Shown: positions 1 through 11,762, numbered from the stretch's first letter. The stretch: 64,000 bases of DNA from Bedellia somnulentella (GCA_963576735.1 OY755188.1:3286001-3350000), one strand, 5' to 3'. Numbers and translations: made by a program. The notes: generated by a model from the sequence alone, not told the origin.

Positions 1-226
1 CCTTTCAATATCTTCCTCACATTTTCCATCCCTAGTAAACAAACAAGATATACAAATTCTTTCACTTGTCCCACTTTCTCACCATTTTCAAACAATCTCA
101 CATTGCGTCATACTCTCCTCTCTCTCAAAAACCATTGTTTTGGTTTTGTCCATATTCACTCTCATTCCCTTTCTTTTAAAAGACTTACACGCAATGTCAC
201 CATCTCCTGCAACTCAGTTGGTCTAC
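1..226 (-). pseudogene. LINE reverse transcriptase fragment
   Basis: The minus strand reads as a broken RT reading frame with MRVNMDKTKTMVFERE, then GEKVGQVKEFVYL, which is the palm/thumb border region of non-LTR retrotransposon RTs. Stops and small frame changes show it is dead. It probably belongs to the same family as the 3' ends at 13882, 14395 and 56249. It is cut by the window edge. Confidence 0.7.
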
Positions 227-1087
227 CTAAAATATAATATCAGCTATTTTTGATTCTCGTACTTTTTTATAGCTAAGCACGATAGGACACATTCACGGAC
301 GGCTCCCAGTAGTGTATTATTTTTATTTATAAACCATTCTTAAAACCCATCTCGGGACTTCAAAATATCTTTGAAAATGCAAACCGTAAATTGTAAAAAA
401 AAATCACATTATCTTTTTTACTAGATGGAAAGATAAATCATAGTATTTTAAAAATAAAGTCAAATCTAGCAGAATTGGAACGGTGCTCGACGAGGCGTCC
501 TCATAATTTTCACTTCGACATTTTTCATCGATTCTGAACCCGTGTTTGTAGGCTTCGGCTTGGCATATTTAAATCATGATTGAACTTGGAAATTTCATTA
601 TAATGAATGATGATGATTGATGTAAAAGCTCCATCATTTAGCGCCAATATGACGGGCTGACATTTTAATTTTTACAAACACGGATTCCGTTTTACGAAGC
701 CATTTGCAAGATTGAGTTAGTTCAACTGAAGTGGGAAGTTTTGACATGTTTTGACATGAGTTGGCCTCGTGTTTGCATAGCTAGGAAGTAAATTGCGTTG
801 TATTAATATCTCTGACAGATTCATCACTAAATCTCATAACTTTTGGGGTTTGCACATTGATTTAAGTCGTATATGTTTGATTCGAAATCACAGAAATGCA
901 TTTATGTTTTTAAAAATCGTACTTTTAATATGAATGTTTTTTTTTTACTTTTTAAAAGTTTGAAGTCATAGAAAAGACTTTCTATCCCCATGTCTAGGTA
1001 TAACCTTTTCAGCATATCCTAACCTATTTTGCCACGGATAAAGTTATATAAATGCGAATAAAATAAATACAGAAAATACAGAAATAG
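227..1087. other. No feature recognised
   Basis: AT-rich sequence without a supported exon or known repeat. Confidence 0.5.
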
Positions 1088-1332
1088 TGTAGAGCCGATT
1101 TGGAATATCACTGCCCCTTTCAACCCAAGGGTGTCGTAATAGGCGACTAAGCGTATGGGGGTTTTTAAGTGGTTATTTGGCGATGAGCTTGGAGACCCAT
1201 CACCATCGAAACTTTATTTCTACCATCTTGTCCCCTATCAACTTCCAAATGTAGCTGAGGAGTTACTAGCTGACAAGCTCTGGCTTCTCATTCAAGGGAT
1301 TTATGTCCGTAAGTTCATGTATGTATGTATAG
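1088..1332 (+). repeat. SINE-A copy, full length, diverged
   Basis: Runs from GTGTAGAGCCGATTTGG to the ATGTATGT tail. The GGCGACTAAGCG and GGAGACCCATCACC blocks of the family are visible. Confidence 0.85.
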
Positions 1333-1784
1333 AGATTTTCATCTAATATACCAGTTAAAGTTACACATAAGCGTAGAAGCAGTAAAAAACAACGCTACAT
1401 AAAAGTTATATAATGATACTATTATATGAGTACCAAAAAATTCGGATAGTGAGTTAAATCGAGTGAATAGCGCGTCTCACGTGTAATGTTCTGCCTTCGC
1501 AAAGCTGGGCCTGAACAATTTGTACGTGAGCGGTTTTCTAAGAACACATATTTCTATGCTGGTTTATATCTACTATTTGCTTCGGGATGATAACTTAGAA
1601 GGTTTTAGGATCAGCTTATAGGTAATTGCGGTCTAGGTTCATATCTGCTGAAGAGCTATCATTACTTTTCTTCAGTTTAGATTTAATGCAGCTTATTTTA
1701 AAAGAAACTTATTAAGTGGATGTACAAAAAAAGTTAAAAAAAAATTTGAGATGCTAAGTGTGATCTTAATATAAAGTAGGTAGA
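1333..1784. other. No feature recognised
   Basis: AT-rich; nothing supported. Confidence 0.5.
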
Positions 1785-1838
1785 TTTTGCTTTCCCGTTT
1801 CCAGGGGTATTGAAATTCTAAGCCGGCTCTACACAGTA
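1785..1838 (-). repeat. SINE-A 5' fragment
   Basis: TTCTAAGCCGGCTCTACACAG is the reversed family head with a short diverged extension. Confidence 0.55.
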
Positions 1839-2535
1839 CCTCGTGTTATTTTTGTGAAACCCCTAAAAGCTCCACTATCATTCCATATATTTAAACACAT
1901 TCGTTATTATATCTATGGAATTTCAGTAAGAACATTTCGAGTCATATGTATTTGTCTAAATTACACAATCTATAGTTTGGATTCAGTTTTAATCTTAATG
2001 CTATACCTAGTTGTTGAATGAAACTAAAATAGGTTGATTTTTATTGCACGGGACTTTACTCTGTCTCTTTTACTCTAACTGAGTTTGACTTAAGAGTGAA
2101 CGTAACAGATCTTAATCCCTTGGATGCCCTTAAGTCATATTTTTACTTGTTATTCATCATTACACAGCTCACCAAAATTATCTTCGAGTCGCAGCAAAAA
2201 TAGATTTAAACTTCTAACAGCACTACTAACTGGGAACATTTTCATATCACACGGGATTTAACATTTTAGTTGAACGAAGTCTTTGTATTCCTTGAAATAG
2301 AAACATGAAACTTTGGTGAGCTTTTTCCGAGTAGAGCGCGTATTAGACGCGCGGTTGATAAACGCTGTAAAATGAAACTCACTGACGTTCTTGTATTTAT
2401 TTTTTAGAGTGCGTTGTGACAAATTATGGTTATGCTATATAAAAATGTATTGTTCATCACCAAACTGATATGTTTGAACTAAACCCTACAGAAAATTAAC
2501 AAATTAAACGAAATCAAGGTTGTTATATATAATAA
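1839..2535. other. No feature recognised
   Basis: AT-rich; no exon or repeat recognised. Confidence 0.5.
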
Positions 2536-2801
2536 CATACATACATATACTCACGGCTATAAATCCCTAGAAGGGGTAGCCAGAGCTAAGGAACTAGAAG
2601 TTCCTCAGCCACTTTTGGAAAGTTGAGTGGGGAAAAGATGGCAAAATAAAAGTTGTTGGTGATGAGTCTCCAACCGCATCGCCCAAAAATCCTTTAAAAG
2701 CCCCCAGTACCGTTAGTCGCCTCTTACGCACACCCACCGGAACAAATGGGGTAGTGCTATTCGAAGCCGATACTACACAGCACAGCCGACACTACACAGC
2801 T
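2536..2801 (-). repeat. SINE-A copy, full length
   Basis: Begins with the CATACATA tail and ACTCACGGCTATAAATCCC and ends at GACACTACACAGC. The last 19 bp of the head are repeated twice (GCCGATACTACACAGC, then GCCGACACTACACAGC). Confidence 0.9.
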
Positions 2802-3361
2802 TTCTTTAAAATAAGTAAAAATACAAATCCCATAAGTTCCGTGGAAGGAGTTAGCAGGTGAAAAAATAAGCGTAGAGAGTGATCTCTTAATGTCAAAAAA
2901 TTGCAAACCAATTTAACATAACAATCTTATAGATGCAGTCTTCCTTTAATTCACAAAATTGCCTTAATATTATGAACGCAACATTATGTAAGAGCGTAAC
3001 TTATTTGAGACGATGCTGGGTACCAAAATATTAATACCGACAAGATAAACTCATTATTAGCCCTTCTTAGTATACTACAAGAGAACGATTGAATAAATTA
3101 GCCCTTTAAACTGATACCTTCTTGCAGATTATAGTTGCTTAGAATAATAAGTTTAAAATAATTTAAGATTTGTCTTTCCATATAACTATGATGCTAAGCA
3201 AATTTATCTTTGTAACTATTTTTACAAAAAAAAGCATCCATTTAATAATTATTATTTTTTTTACCAAGGTAATCCAAGATTGTACAAATTGGTAACAGAT
3301 TGTACTTTCTCATCCCAATGGGAAATATCGGGGTGTGTATATGTATGTTTCTTTGTTTGCC
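2802..3361. other. No feature recognised
   Basis: AT-rich; a short CTTTCTCATCCCAATGGG stretch near 3310 may be a LINE 3'-end relic. Confidence 0.4.
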
Positions 3362-3612
3362 GTGTTAGTGTCGGTTTAGAATAGCACTACCCCATTTCTT
3401 CCGGTGGGTGTACGTAAGAGGCGACTAACGGTATGGGGCTATTGAGGGATTTTTGGGCGATGCGGTTGGAGACCCATCACCAACAACCTTTATTTTACTA
3501 TCTTTTCCCCACTCAGATTTCCAAAAATGGCTGAGGAATTTCTAATTCTTTAGCTCTGGCTACCCCTTTCTGGGATTTACAGCCGTGAGTATTTGTATGT
3601 TGGTATGTGTCT
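3362..3612 (+). repeat. SINE-A copy, full length
   Basis: Head GTGTCGGTTTAGAATAGC, internal GCGATGCGGTTGGAGACCC and tail GCCGTGAGTATTTGTATG are all present. Confidence 0.9.
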
Positions 3613-3796
3613 TTGTTTTAAAGTCATGTTGGTCGCGAACCCATCAGTAACGTGTCTTGAACGTTCCTTCTGATATTTTAGATCTGGACGAGAATTTGAA
3701 TAGTAAACTCATTTTACGTCATAATAATAAAAAACACTAAAAGGAAAAGAAAAACAAATTTAAATGGTTTGGTTCTTTATAAATGTGCAGATCTCT

Positions 3797-3874
3797 ATCC
3801 TCTCTGCGATCAATAGTCTCTGTCTACCCCAATGGGAACTAATGGCGTGAGTATATGTATGTATGTATCTCTAT
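3797..3874 (+). repeat. LINE 3' end
   Basis: GCGATCAATAGTCTCTG, CTACCCCAATGGGAACTAA and GGCGTGAGTATATGTATGT form the 3' end of the LINE family; heavily 5'-truncated. Confidence 0.8.
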
Positions 3875-4874
3875 CCTATAACAGCCTTTAAGCCTCAACT
3901 GAAATGGTATTACGATTGATACTTGTTGTACTTTTTTCCTTATCAATGTATAATGTATCCTTGATTTCATATGGGGCTGTCTAAACCAATTTTTTTTTGC
4001 ATATAACTGATTTCAGATCTTTATTATTTGAAACCGCTAATACGTAACCGCGTTATAATTCTAAACACGGTGTCTACTCTAATGGCCTTTACGTACTTCT
4101 CCCACAAATATCTACTTTAAGCCGTCAGTACCGACATAATACCTACTAAAATTAAATTCACCGAGAAAGTTGGAACATTCCAGATTATTTATATGAGGGT
4201 TCAGACTTTGAGTCGGCACGTGTTCGGCTTAAATTGAACTTTATAGTTATGGGAATAGAGTTTATGTTTCTTCTGAAATATGTCTGAGAGAAAACTGTTT
4301 TACGGGTGTTAGGTTTGTAAGGGATAGGTTTAGTTCGTCAACTGATCGATAGAATTTTTCTTCTAACGTTTTTCTTGTAGCTTTCATACGTAACTGAAAT
4401 AATACGCTTCAACCCAAAGGGGTAGGCAGATAAAAATCTCTCAAACGAGTACGAGTAGACTTCGCCTTCACATTAATACATTTACTTATAAGCATTGCAA
4501 CTTGCACACCATCACTCTTTTTACTTTTATGGGTAAAAGAAGTTTCCTGAATTCCCTTTATTTTCTTTATTCTTATGCATTCTTACTTGTAGCTTCTGTT
4601 GCTGTTTAGAGTGTATTTTGAGAGTTACCTTTAGGTATATTTATGTCACTATGTAATAATTGTGTCAATTTGCAGCACTTATGCCATTTATGTCTAGCAC
4701 TTCTAAAATGAACCAATTCTTGTATCTGTCTGCTAACTTAGTTGTAAACTTAGGAAGTAATCTCCGTAATCTAACTTAGCTGCAAAGGTTTGATCTATGT
4801 TTTTTTTATTTGCGCAATTTATTTTTATAGCCTAATTTATTTCCTACTGCAGGGCAAAAAACTCACAATTTTGA
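3875..4874. other. No gene recognised
   Basis: AT-rich. Around 4410-4445, AACCCAAAGGGGTAGGCAGA resembles a reversed, old LINE 3' end. Confidence 0.4.
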
Positions 4875-4985
4875 GCCTACACATCCCTGTCCGAAGTTGT
4901 GCATAACCACCCTGGATCGAACTTGTCCCGGTCATCCCTCCATCTCTTCCTGGGCCTTCCCTTCTTCCTTCCTTATTTGCGCAAA
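4875..4985 (-). pseudogene. LINE polyprotein C-terminal fragment
   Basis: Read on the minus strand, in more than one frame, it gives the G(R)PRKRWRDD..DKFDPGW-like pattern found at the C-terminus of insect non-LTR polyproteins. It is short and frame-broken. The plus-strand open frame here is a shadow. Confidence 0.5.
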
Positions 4986-5764
4986 CACAGTATAAATCTT
5001 CTTGCGAAAATCATGACCTATTGTATTATTATGTTTAAAGTACCCACTTATTGCCGGGTAAATGTACTCGTTTTTCCACTAATACATCAACACTTTATAG
5101 TTTTTCTGTCTCCGCCCCAGATTTTACGTGTAGTGTGCGTGATAATGTAGTAATATCATTTGCAAAGTTTACTTTTCGATAATTCGTACCACATTTGTCT
5201 ATCTGGGCCTATTGGTTGGATTACGCTCAGTTCGCTTATACTCCCATTTGTTTTAATTGTTGTGGTTGAAAGGTACTTTAGTTGCTTATAGGGCAATTAA
5301 ATTTAGGAGTTTGTTCCTTATTTTAGCTTTCGGTACCCTGAAATTGGTTCCAAATGTTTAATTTTTATTTCATAATTACGTGTAATTTTATGTTTACAGT
5401 TCGAAAACCTCTTTTTTGGTTGCACAATGTATAAAGGTGATAGTTGTGTTCATTATGGTATTTTATATTAATGAACTTTTTCTTTTCTTTTCAGGTAGGT
5501 CATTGACTTTATAAAATTTATCATCAAAGTGAAGGTTAAAATATATTCAATACGTAAGTACCTAAAAACAATTTACTGCTAATAAGTGATGCAGACATTT
5601 TGCTAAATGCATACATACGTAATTTTATTCACGGCTAAATAAAATAAAATAAAGTCTGTGTTTCACAATAATTCCTCAGCTACTTTTGGAAGTTTAGTTA
5701 GAAAAGGATGTAAAATGTAACTGCAGATGGGTCTTTAGCTATCTCTTATCGCTTAACAATATCT
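4986..5764. other. No feature recognised
   Basis: AT-rich; nothing supported. Confidence 0.5.
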
Positions 5765-6022
5765 AAAACATACATTCATACATACATATTACTCACGGCT
5801 GTAAATCCCTAGAAGTGGTAGCCAGAGCTAAGGAATTAGAAATTCCTCAGCCACTTTTGGAAAATTGGGTGGGGAAAAGATGGTAAAATAAAGGTTGTTG
5901 GTGATGGGTCTCCAACCGCATCGCCTAAAAATTCCTTAAAAGCCCCAATATCGTTAGTCGCCTCTTACGTACACACACCGGAAGAAATGGGGTAGTGCTA
6001 TTCTAAGCCGACACTACACAGC
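5765..6022 (-). repeat. SINE-A copy, full length
   Basis: Tail CATACATACATATTACTCACG, then the complete family body to GACACTACACAGC. Confidence 0.9.
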
Positions 6023-6468
6023 AAGATCTAAAAATAATACTGAAAAAACCCTAAACCTAAAGTCATGCAGCGACAGCCGTTGTAAAAATGGGCTAGTGTT
6101 TTTTAAAGCCTACAACGGGAAATTAACATGTCATCTTTTTCATTTCAGTCAATGTTATTACGAAGCATAATGTGTCATTTGATATCCTTACAGGGGCATA
6201 ATATATTTTACCTCCTTTGGCATCAATGATTTACACCGATTTAACATAATATTGAGTTCTCATTACGGCAAAATATATTTATCTGCGTACGGAATTTTCG
6301 ATTTCTTTTTTCTCGTAATAAATTATATGTTTTGCCACTTTTGTTCATGCGTCATTCTTTTAAAATAATATGTCTGTTTAGCTCGAATACATATTTAACG
6401 TACAACAATGTAGAAACGTAATGGAAGCATAAATAGGGAAGAAGAATAAAGATGATAAATTATTCTCT
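6023..6468. other. No feature recognised
   Basis: AT-rich; nothing supported. Confidence 0.5.
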
Positions 6469-7588
6469 TCAATACATAGTATAAAACAAAGTCGCTTTCG
6501 CTGTATGTCCGTATGTATGCTTAGATCTTTAAAACTACGCAACGGATTTTGATGCGGTTTTTTTTAATAGATAGAGTGATTCTTAAGGAAGGTTTGTATG
6601 TATAATAAATGCATAATATAGTAGAGAAACACTGATAAATTTAAAGGTTTCTAATGTGATGTCGTAAATAAGCACGTTTTTTTGCGCTTATATTGCAATC
6701 GCTGGCTGAACCCTACAAGATAGACCAAAATAATGTACTACAGTATTGTTCACCTTAAAAAGTTCAACAAAAAAGTCCGCGATGGTATATGTCTATCTCT
6801 TAGGGATAACCCAGCATAACCATTTTTATTCTTTACTAAAAAATAGTTATTTACGAAGTGATTTTAAACAATACAGCATTAATCCTTATCCAATTAAGTA
6901 CCTTAAATATATTGTGCATTTATTATAGATCAATATGCTTTTTACAGCATGTAATTTAAGTGAATATTACCGAAGATATTACAAATTTAAAATGCAGGGT
7001 CGTAGTTGTTTGCGCCGGGCGGCGCGTGCCTATAAATAGCGCGTCGATGGCCGCGCTTCGCCTTATAGCACTTTGTGATTTGCAGCGATCATTTCTTAAT
7101 TCTTTGAACCCTTCTGGACTCCCTCCTCATAACATGGAATTGAAAGTAGGTTGTCCTGTTATTTTATTAAGAAATCTGAATCCTCCTAAGCTCTGCAATG
7201 GCACACGTTTGCTGGTAAAATCACTAAAAAAATTCATAATAGAGTGCACAATACTCACCGGATGTGGTACCAGAGAAGATGTACTAATTCCCCGAATTCC
7301 TCTGAAACCATCAGATTTACCGTTCCAATTTAAACGCCTACAATTTCCGGTAAAGATGTCTTTTGCAATGACCATTAATAAATCGCAGGGTCAAACTTTT
7401 AACGTTGCAGGATTAGACTTGAGTGTTTTTCACATGGCCAATTATATGTCGCGCTGTCAAGAGTAACGTCTAAGCAAAACATGTTTGTATTGGCTAATGA
7501 CAAAAAAAATGTGAACGTTGTGTATACGGACATTCTGTAGTAGGTATATTTTGCATTGCACCCGTGCGAAGCCGGGGCGGGTCGCTAG
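6469..7588 (+). mobile_element. Internally deleted Helitron
   Basis: The left end has TC then ATAAAACAAAGTCGCTTTC and CTACGCAACGGATTTTGATG, typical of insect Helitron 5' regions. The right end is GCACCCGTGCGAAGCCGGGG with a GC-rich hairpin, closing in CTAG before a T. A helicase fragment lies inside; no Rep/HUH domain is visible, so the element cannot move itself. The exact left base is uncertain because the preceding base is T rather than A. Confidence 0.8.
7085..7540 (+). pseudogene. Helitron PIF1-like helicase C-terminus, frameshifted
   Basis: The frame reads FLNSLNPSGLPPHNMELKVG, then CPVILLRNLNPPKLCNGTRL, and TINKSQGQT (the conserved late helicase motif), as in the SF1 helicase of Helitron RepHel proteins. 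In the family this step unwinds DNA for rolling-circle transposition. Near 7420 the frame is lost and the normal continuation (SHGQLYVALSRV...VYTDIL) resumes in another frame and ends at TAG 7538-7540. The N-terminal half of the helicase and the Rep domain are missing. The first 40 codons of the longest open frame (6960-7084) show no similarity. Confidence 0.85.
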
Positions 7589-7703
7589 TTAATATATAAT
7601 TAGTTCAAAATTGAATATTAATGGAAAAAATAATTAATTAAGTGATGTATAGATCAATATATCGAAAAATTGTGTCAGGTTACAATAAAATATTTATTCA
7701 GTG

Positions 7704-7936
7704 AATTTGCCATTGCAACATGTATGCGACGTCTTCAACACATTTTCGTCTTACGAATCATTGGCAGATCTAGCAGCACCCTTTATGAGTATATTCAATA
7801 AGCAACAGAACTCCGTTTTAATTGGATTAATAAGGTTAAAGATGGTACAAAGGACTCATACTAAATATGCCATTGAACTAGTAACTATTGATCCATTACT
7901 TACAAAGCTATTTTAGAATGTGTCTTACATTTAAAG
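7704..7936 (+). repeat. Gene-like fragment, copy 1 of 4
   Basis: Shares with 8604-8815 (reverse), 8846-9063 and 9331-9562 a block that can be read AAPFMSIFN.QQNSVLIGLI, then RLKMVQR. In this copy the frame is open from 7701 to 7916. The other copies carry a 1-2 base change just before this block. I do not recognise the protein; it may be part of a captured host gene or an unknown element. Confidence 0.6.
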
Positions 7937-7937
7937 G

Positions 7938-8121
7938 GAGTACATACATATACTAACGGCTATAAATCCCAAAAAGGGGTAGCCAGAGCTTAAGAGCTAA
8001 AAACAGACAAGATGGTAGAAATAAAGTATCGTTGGTGATTGGTCTCCATACCCTTCGTCGCCTCTTGAGACACCCGTGGAAAGGAAGGGGTAGTGACGTT
8101 CTAAGCCGACACTACACAGCT
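7938..8121 (-). repeat. SINE-A copy with internal deletion
   Basis: Tail and GGCTATAAATCCC end present; about 60 bp of the middle are missing. The head ends at GACACTACACAGC. Confidence 0.85.
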
Positions 8122-8137
8122 ATTTATAAGTCAAATA

Positions 8138-8458
8138 TAATATAACATAAACATAAACGTTCACGCCGAATATCCCCGAAGGGGTTGGCAGAGGTACTAA
8201 TACTTCTGAACATCACGTGACTTTGTCACCTGGTGTTCAGAGTACCCACGTTTAGCATGGACAGTGTACTCACGTGATAGGGGGCAGGCCTATCGCCGTT
8301 TTGTACGAATACACTGTCACATGAATAAGTACAACTCAGCCATATGGGTTTCCTCACGATGTTTTCCCTCACCGTTAACAACCATGATAAATTAACCACA
8401 CATATGTCCTTAGAAAAGACAAATTGGTGTAGGCCCGGCTCGGGATTTGAACACATTA
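8138..8458 (-). repeat. SINE-B copy, tRNA head truncated
   Basis: Begins ATAACATAAACATAAACG and GTTCACGCCGAATATCCCCG and runs to CCCGGCTCGGGATTTGAACA, where the B-box region ends abruptly in ATTTATTTATT. Confidence 0.9.
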
Positions 8459-8518
8459 TTTATTTATTTATTAAGTCGTTTCCACGATAAGTGGTGATCT
8501 ACTATCACTTACTGTCAC

Positions 8519-8524
8519 TGTCAC

Positions 8525-8575
<51 letters not shown>

Positions 8576-8582
8576 TATATAA
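8519..8582. repeat. TA-rich microsatellite
   Basis: Alternating TA with interspersed TATG units. Confidence 0.9.
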
Positions 8583-8603
8583 TACTTGTGAATGCAAAAA
8601 ATG

Positions 8604-8815
8604 AATAAACTTCATTTGTAAATACATTTAAATGTACGACAATTTCTAAAATAGCTTTCCAAGTAAAGCATCAATATTTAAATCCTCAATGGGGTATTTA
8701 GTACAACTCCTTTGTACCATCTTTAACTTTATTAATCCAATTAAAACGGAGTTCGGTTGCTCATTGAATATACTCATAAAGGGTGCTGCTTAGATCTGCC
8801 AATGATTCGTAAGAA
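8604..8815 (-). repeat. Gene-like fragment, copy 2 of 4 (inverted)
   Basis: Reverse complement of the 7704 block. The shared TTAATCCAATTAAAACGGAG and CATTGAATATACTCATAAAG words are exact. Confidence 0.6.
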
Positions 8816-8845
8816 GAGAATAGAAATATATATATATATATATTT

Positions 8846-9063
8846 GGCAAATTTGCTATTGCAACATTTATGCGACTTCTCTCTTCATTGGCAGATCTAA
8901 TCAGCACCCTTTATGAGTATATTCAATGAGCAACAGAACTCCGTTTTAATTGGATTAATAAGATTAAAGATGGTACAAAGGAGTTCTACTAAATATCTTA
9001 TCGAGCAAGTAACTATTGATGCTTTACATGGAAATCTAAAAGCTTGAAGTCGTACAATTAAAG
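8846..9063 (+). repeat. Gene-like fragment, copy 3 of 4
   Basis: Same block as 7704, also followed directly by a reversed SINE-A, so block and SINE were probably duplicated together. Confidence 0.6.
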
Positions 9064-9071
9064 GGATTAAC

Positions 9072-9312
9072 CATATACATACATATGCTACCGGCTATAA
9101 ATCCCAAAAAGGGGTAGCCAGAGCTAAAAACTCCTCAGCCACATTTGTGAGCTGATAGGGGACAAAATGGTAGAAATAAAGTATCGCTGGTGATGGGTTC
9201 CAACTGCATCGCCCAAAGACCACTTAAAAAAGGCCCATACTTTTAGTCGCCTTATACGATCACCCATGGGAAGAAATGGGGTAGTGCTAATTTAAGCCGG
9301 CACTACATAGCG
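9072..9312 (-). repeat. SINE-A copy, full length
   Basis: Tail at the left, head GCCGGCACTACATAGC at the right. It sits at the same place relative to the gene-like fragment as the copy at 7938. Confidence 0.88.
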
Positions 9313-9330
9313 TTTTGAAGTCAAATAAAA

Positions 9331-9562
9331 CCTTCGTCAACACATTCTCGTCTTACGAATCATTGGCAGATCTAAGCAGCAACCTTTATGAGTATATTCA
9401 ATGAGCAACAGAACTCTGTTTTAATTGGATTAATAAGGTTAAAGATGGTACAAAGGAGTTCTACTAAATATCTCATTGAGCAAGTAACTATTGATGCTTT
9501 ACTTGGAAAGTTATTTTAGAAATAGTCGTACATTTAAATGTATTTACTAATGAAGTTTATTC
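9331..9562 (+). repeat. Gene-like fragment, copy 4 of 4
   Basis: Same block, with an open frame through RSSTKYLIEQVTIDALLGKL and F to a stop. Lacks a following SINE-A. Confidence 0.6.
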
Positions 9563-9761
9563 ATTTTTGGCATTCACAAGTATTAAAATGATGATAGAAA
9601 ACATTAAATAACTCTTCGTAAACACTGATATACGAAACTGAATAAAATCTTACATTAAGTTACTAAGATATATGACTATCTTTTGCAAAGGAGTCCTAAA
9701 CAAGTTATTGATATGTGATATTCATTTGTTAACGTTCAGTAATAAAGGGCTTCTGCTTTAG

Positions 9762-9822
9762 GCTTTCCTCAGCTCTTTTGGAAGTTGAGTGAGGAAGAGA
9801 TTGTTAAATAAAGGTTGCTCGG
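9762..9822 (-). repeat. SINE-A internal fragment
   Basis: CTTTTGGAAGTTGAGTGAGG and AAATAAAGGTTG match the middle of the family. Confidence 0.6.
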
Positions 9823-9909
9823 GAAGTTACGGGTTACTTCTGATTCTAAACTTACACTACTTATTTATTTTTTATTTGTACTACATAAAGAAGACAGAGT
9901 TATTTATAG

Positions 9910-10150
9910 TACATACATACATATTCTCACGGCTATAAATCCCTTAACGGGGCAGAGCTTTAGAATGAGAAATTCCTTATCCACTTTTGGAAATTGATTG
10001 GGGAAAAGATGGTAATAATAAATGTTTTTGGTGACGGGTCTCCAACCACATCGCCCAAAAATCACTTAAAAAGCCCCTATACCCTTAGCCTCTTACAATC
10101 ATCCACGGGTTGAAATGGGGTAGTGTTATTCTAAGCCGACACTACACGGC
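9910..10150 (-). repeat. SINE-A copy in tandem unit 1
   Basis: TTCTCACGGCTATAAATCCC at the left, GACACTACACGGC at the right; a few bases are missing around 9945. Confidence 0.88.
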
Positions 10151-10637
10151 AATTATATTTATAGTGTACATATTTTTATGTTTGCTTGAAAATGTTAAAA
10201 GGAATGTTCAACCAAAACATGGTATGCCTTTTAAAGATACGACAGCTAAACGTCAATCCTTCTCAAAAGATTGCTGGACTTTCGTCAATTTCTGTTTACT
10301 ATAACTTCAAAGGAAGCTTTTTTATTTTTCCACAGTTCGACATTTTTATTTTTCCCGCAATTTCCTTGAGTCGCTTTATGGATTTCCCGGAATGTCAGTT
10401 ATTTAGCGCTCAAAGGACGTCGAATCAAGTTATATTGAGAGACAAATATTTTTTAATATAAATACATCTGCAAAATGGGCTAATAGAAATCCGATTTCCG
10501 TCACATTTGCGGAAAGCTATTTAAATGGTTTTTTGGAAATACTTATTAAATAATTTTAATAAAATAATAAATATTAAATATAGGGACATATAATACAGAG
10601 ATTATATTGTTATTACCTATTTATTATATCAAAGAAA

Positions 10638-10708
10638 ATAAAGTTCGAGAGGTTGCCAGGATCGTATAAAGAGGTGACTGATAGTGTCTACCTACCCCAA
10701 TGGGAACT
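10638..10708 (+). repeat. LINE 3' end in tandem unit 1
   Basis: GGTTGCCAGGATCGTATAAA, then CTACCCCAATGGGAACTTA; it ends where the next unit begins. Confidence 0.75.
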
Positions 10709-10957
10709 TATACATACACATACATATACTCACGGCTATAAATCCCTTAACGGGGCCGCCAGAGCTTTGGAATGAGAAATTCCTCAGCCACTTTTGGAAG
10801 TTAATTGGGGAAAAGATGGTAATAATAAATGTTTTTGGTGACGGGTCTCCAACCACATCGCCCAAAAATCACTAAAAAAGCCCCTATACCCTTAGCCTCT
10901 TACGATCACCCACAGGTTGAAATGGGGTAGTGTTATTCTAAGCCGACACTACACGGC
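10709..10957 (-). repeat. SINE-A copy in tandem unit 2
   Basis: Complete copy, sharing private differences (CCCTTAACGGGGC) with the copy in unit 1. Confidence 0.88.
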
Positions 10958-11349
10958 AATTATATTTATAGTGTACATATTTTTATGTTTGCTTGAAAAT
11001 GTTAAAAGGAATGTTCAACCAAAACATGGTATGCCTTTTAAAGATACGACAGCTAAACGTCAATCCTTCTCAAAAGATTGCTGGACTTTCGTCAATTTCT
11101 GTTTACTATAACTTCAAAGGAAGCATTTTTATTTTTCCAAAGTTCGACGTTTTTATTTTTCCCGCAATTTCCTTGAGTCGCTTTATGGATTTCCCGGAAT
11201 GTCAGTTATTTAGCGCTCAAAGGACGTCGAATCAAGTTATATTGAGAGACAAATATTTTTTAATATAAATACATCTGAAAAATGGGCTAATAGAAATCCG
11301 ATTTGCGTCACATTTTTTGGAAATACTTTATAAATAAATACAGAAAGTA

Positions 11350-11438
11350 GATAAAGTTCGAGAGTGTGGCGATCGATAGTGTCTACCTACCCCAATGGAA
11401 ATTATGTTGTGAGTATATGTTTATATGTATATACTGGC
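11350..11438 (+). repeat. LINE 3' end in tandem unit 2
   Basis: GGCGATCGATAGTGTCTACC, CTACCCCAATGG and GTGAGTATATGTTTATATG. Confidence 0.75.
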
Positions 11439-11651
11439 TGCGCCTCGGACTTTCACTTATTTCTTAATTGAGTTAAATATCAAATAGCTTTCATGCTAAA
11501 CAATATGCGTTTCTGCGACGTTATATTTGACAAAAACTGTGCGTCATGGGAAGTATTAATTATTTAGTTTTTTCTTCCTAAGTACATTAAAATTCAAGTA
11601 ACTCTTTACTTTTTTTATATATATATTAATTTAATACGGTGCTTACATTTT

Positions 11652-11657
11652 TTTATT
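11652..11657 (-). terminator. Candidate polyadenylation signal of the DUF1091-like gene
   Basis: AATAAA on the minus strand, about 105 nt downstream of the stop codon of the four-exon gene. AT-rich DNA gives many chance matches, so this is suggestive only. Confidence 0.4.
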
Positions 11658-11762
11658 GATATAAATATTTTATGCGCCTACATCGATAGTTTGCCAAAAA
11701 AGTTTTTGTGGTGAGTAGAAAGTAAAGTAGTTACGTCCGATTTAATTAATCACACACATCGT

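Larger units (their letters stand above)
9905..10708. repeat. Tandem duplication, unit 1
   Basis: Unit of a reversed SINE-A (9910-10150), a unique-looking block (10151-10600) and a LINE 3' end (10638-10708). Unit 2 follows at an offset of 807 bp. Identical open frames in the two units are only a consequence of the duplication. Confidence 0.85.
10709..11438. repeat. Tandem duplication, unit 2
   Basis: Reversed SINE-A 10709-10957, block 10958-11340, LINE 3' end 11350-11438. It lacks about 50 bp near 11310 that unit 1 has. Confidence 0.85.

Noticed and set aside
7127..7375. 82-codon minus-strand frame
   Set aside because: Antisense shadow of the Helitron helicase fragment.
10110..11268. Pairs of nearly identical 64- and 91-codon frames
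   Set aside because: They recur only because of the 807-bp tandem duplication and start inside a SINE-A; no coding features.
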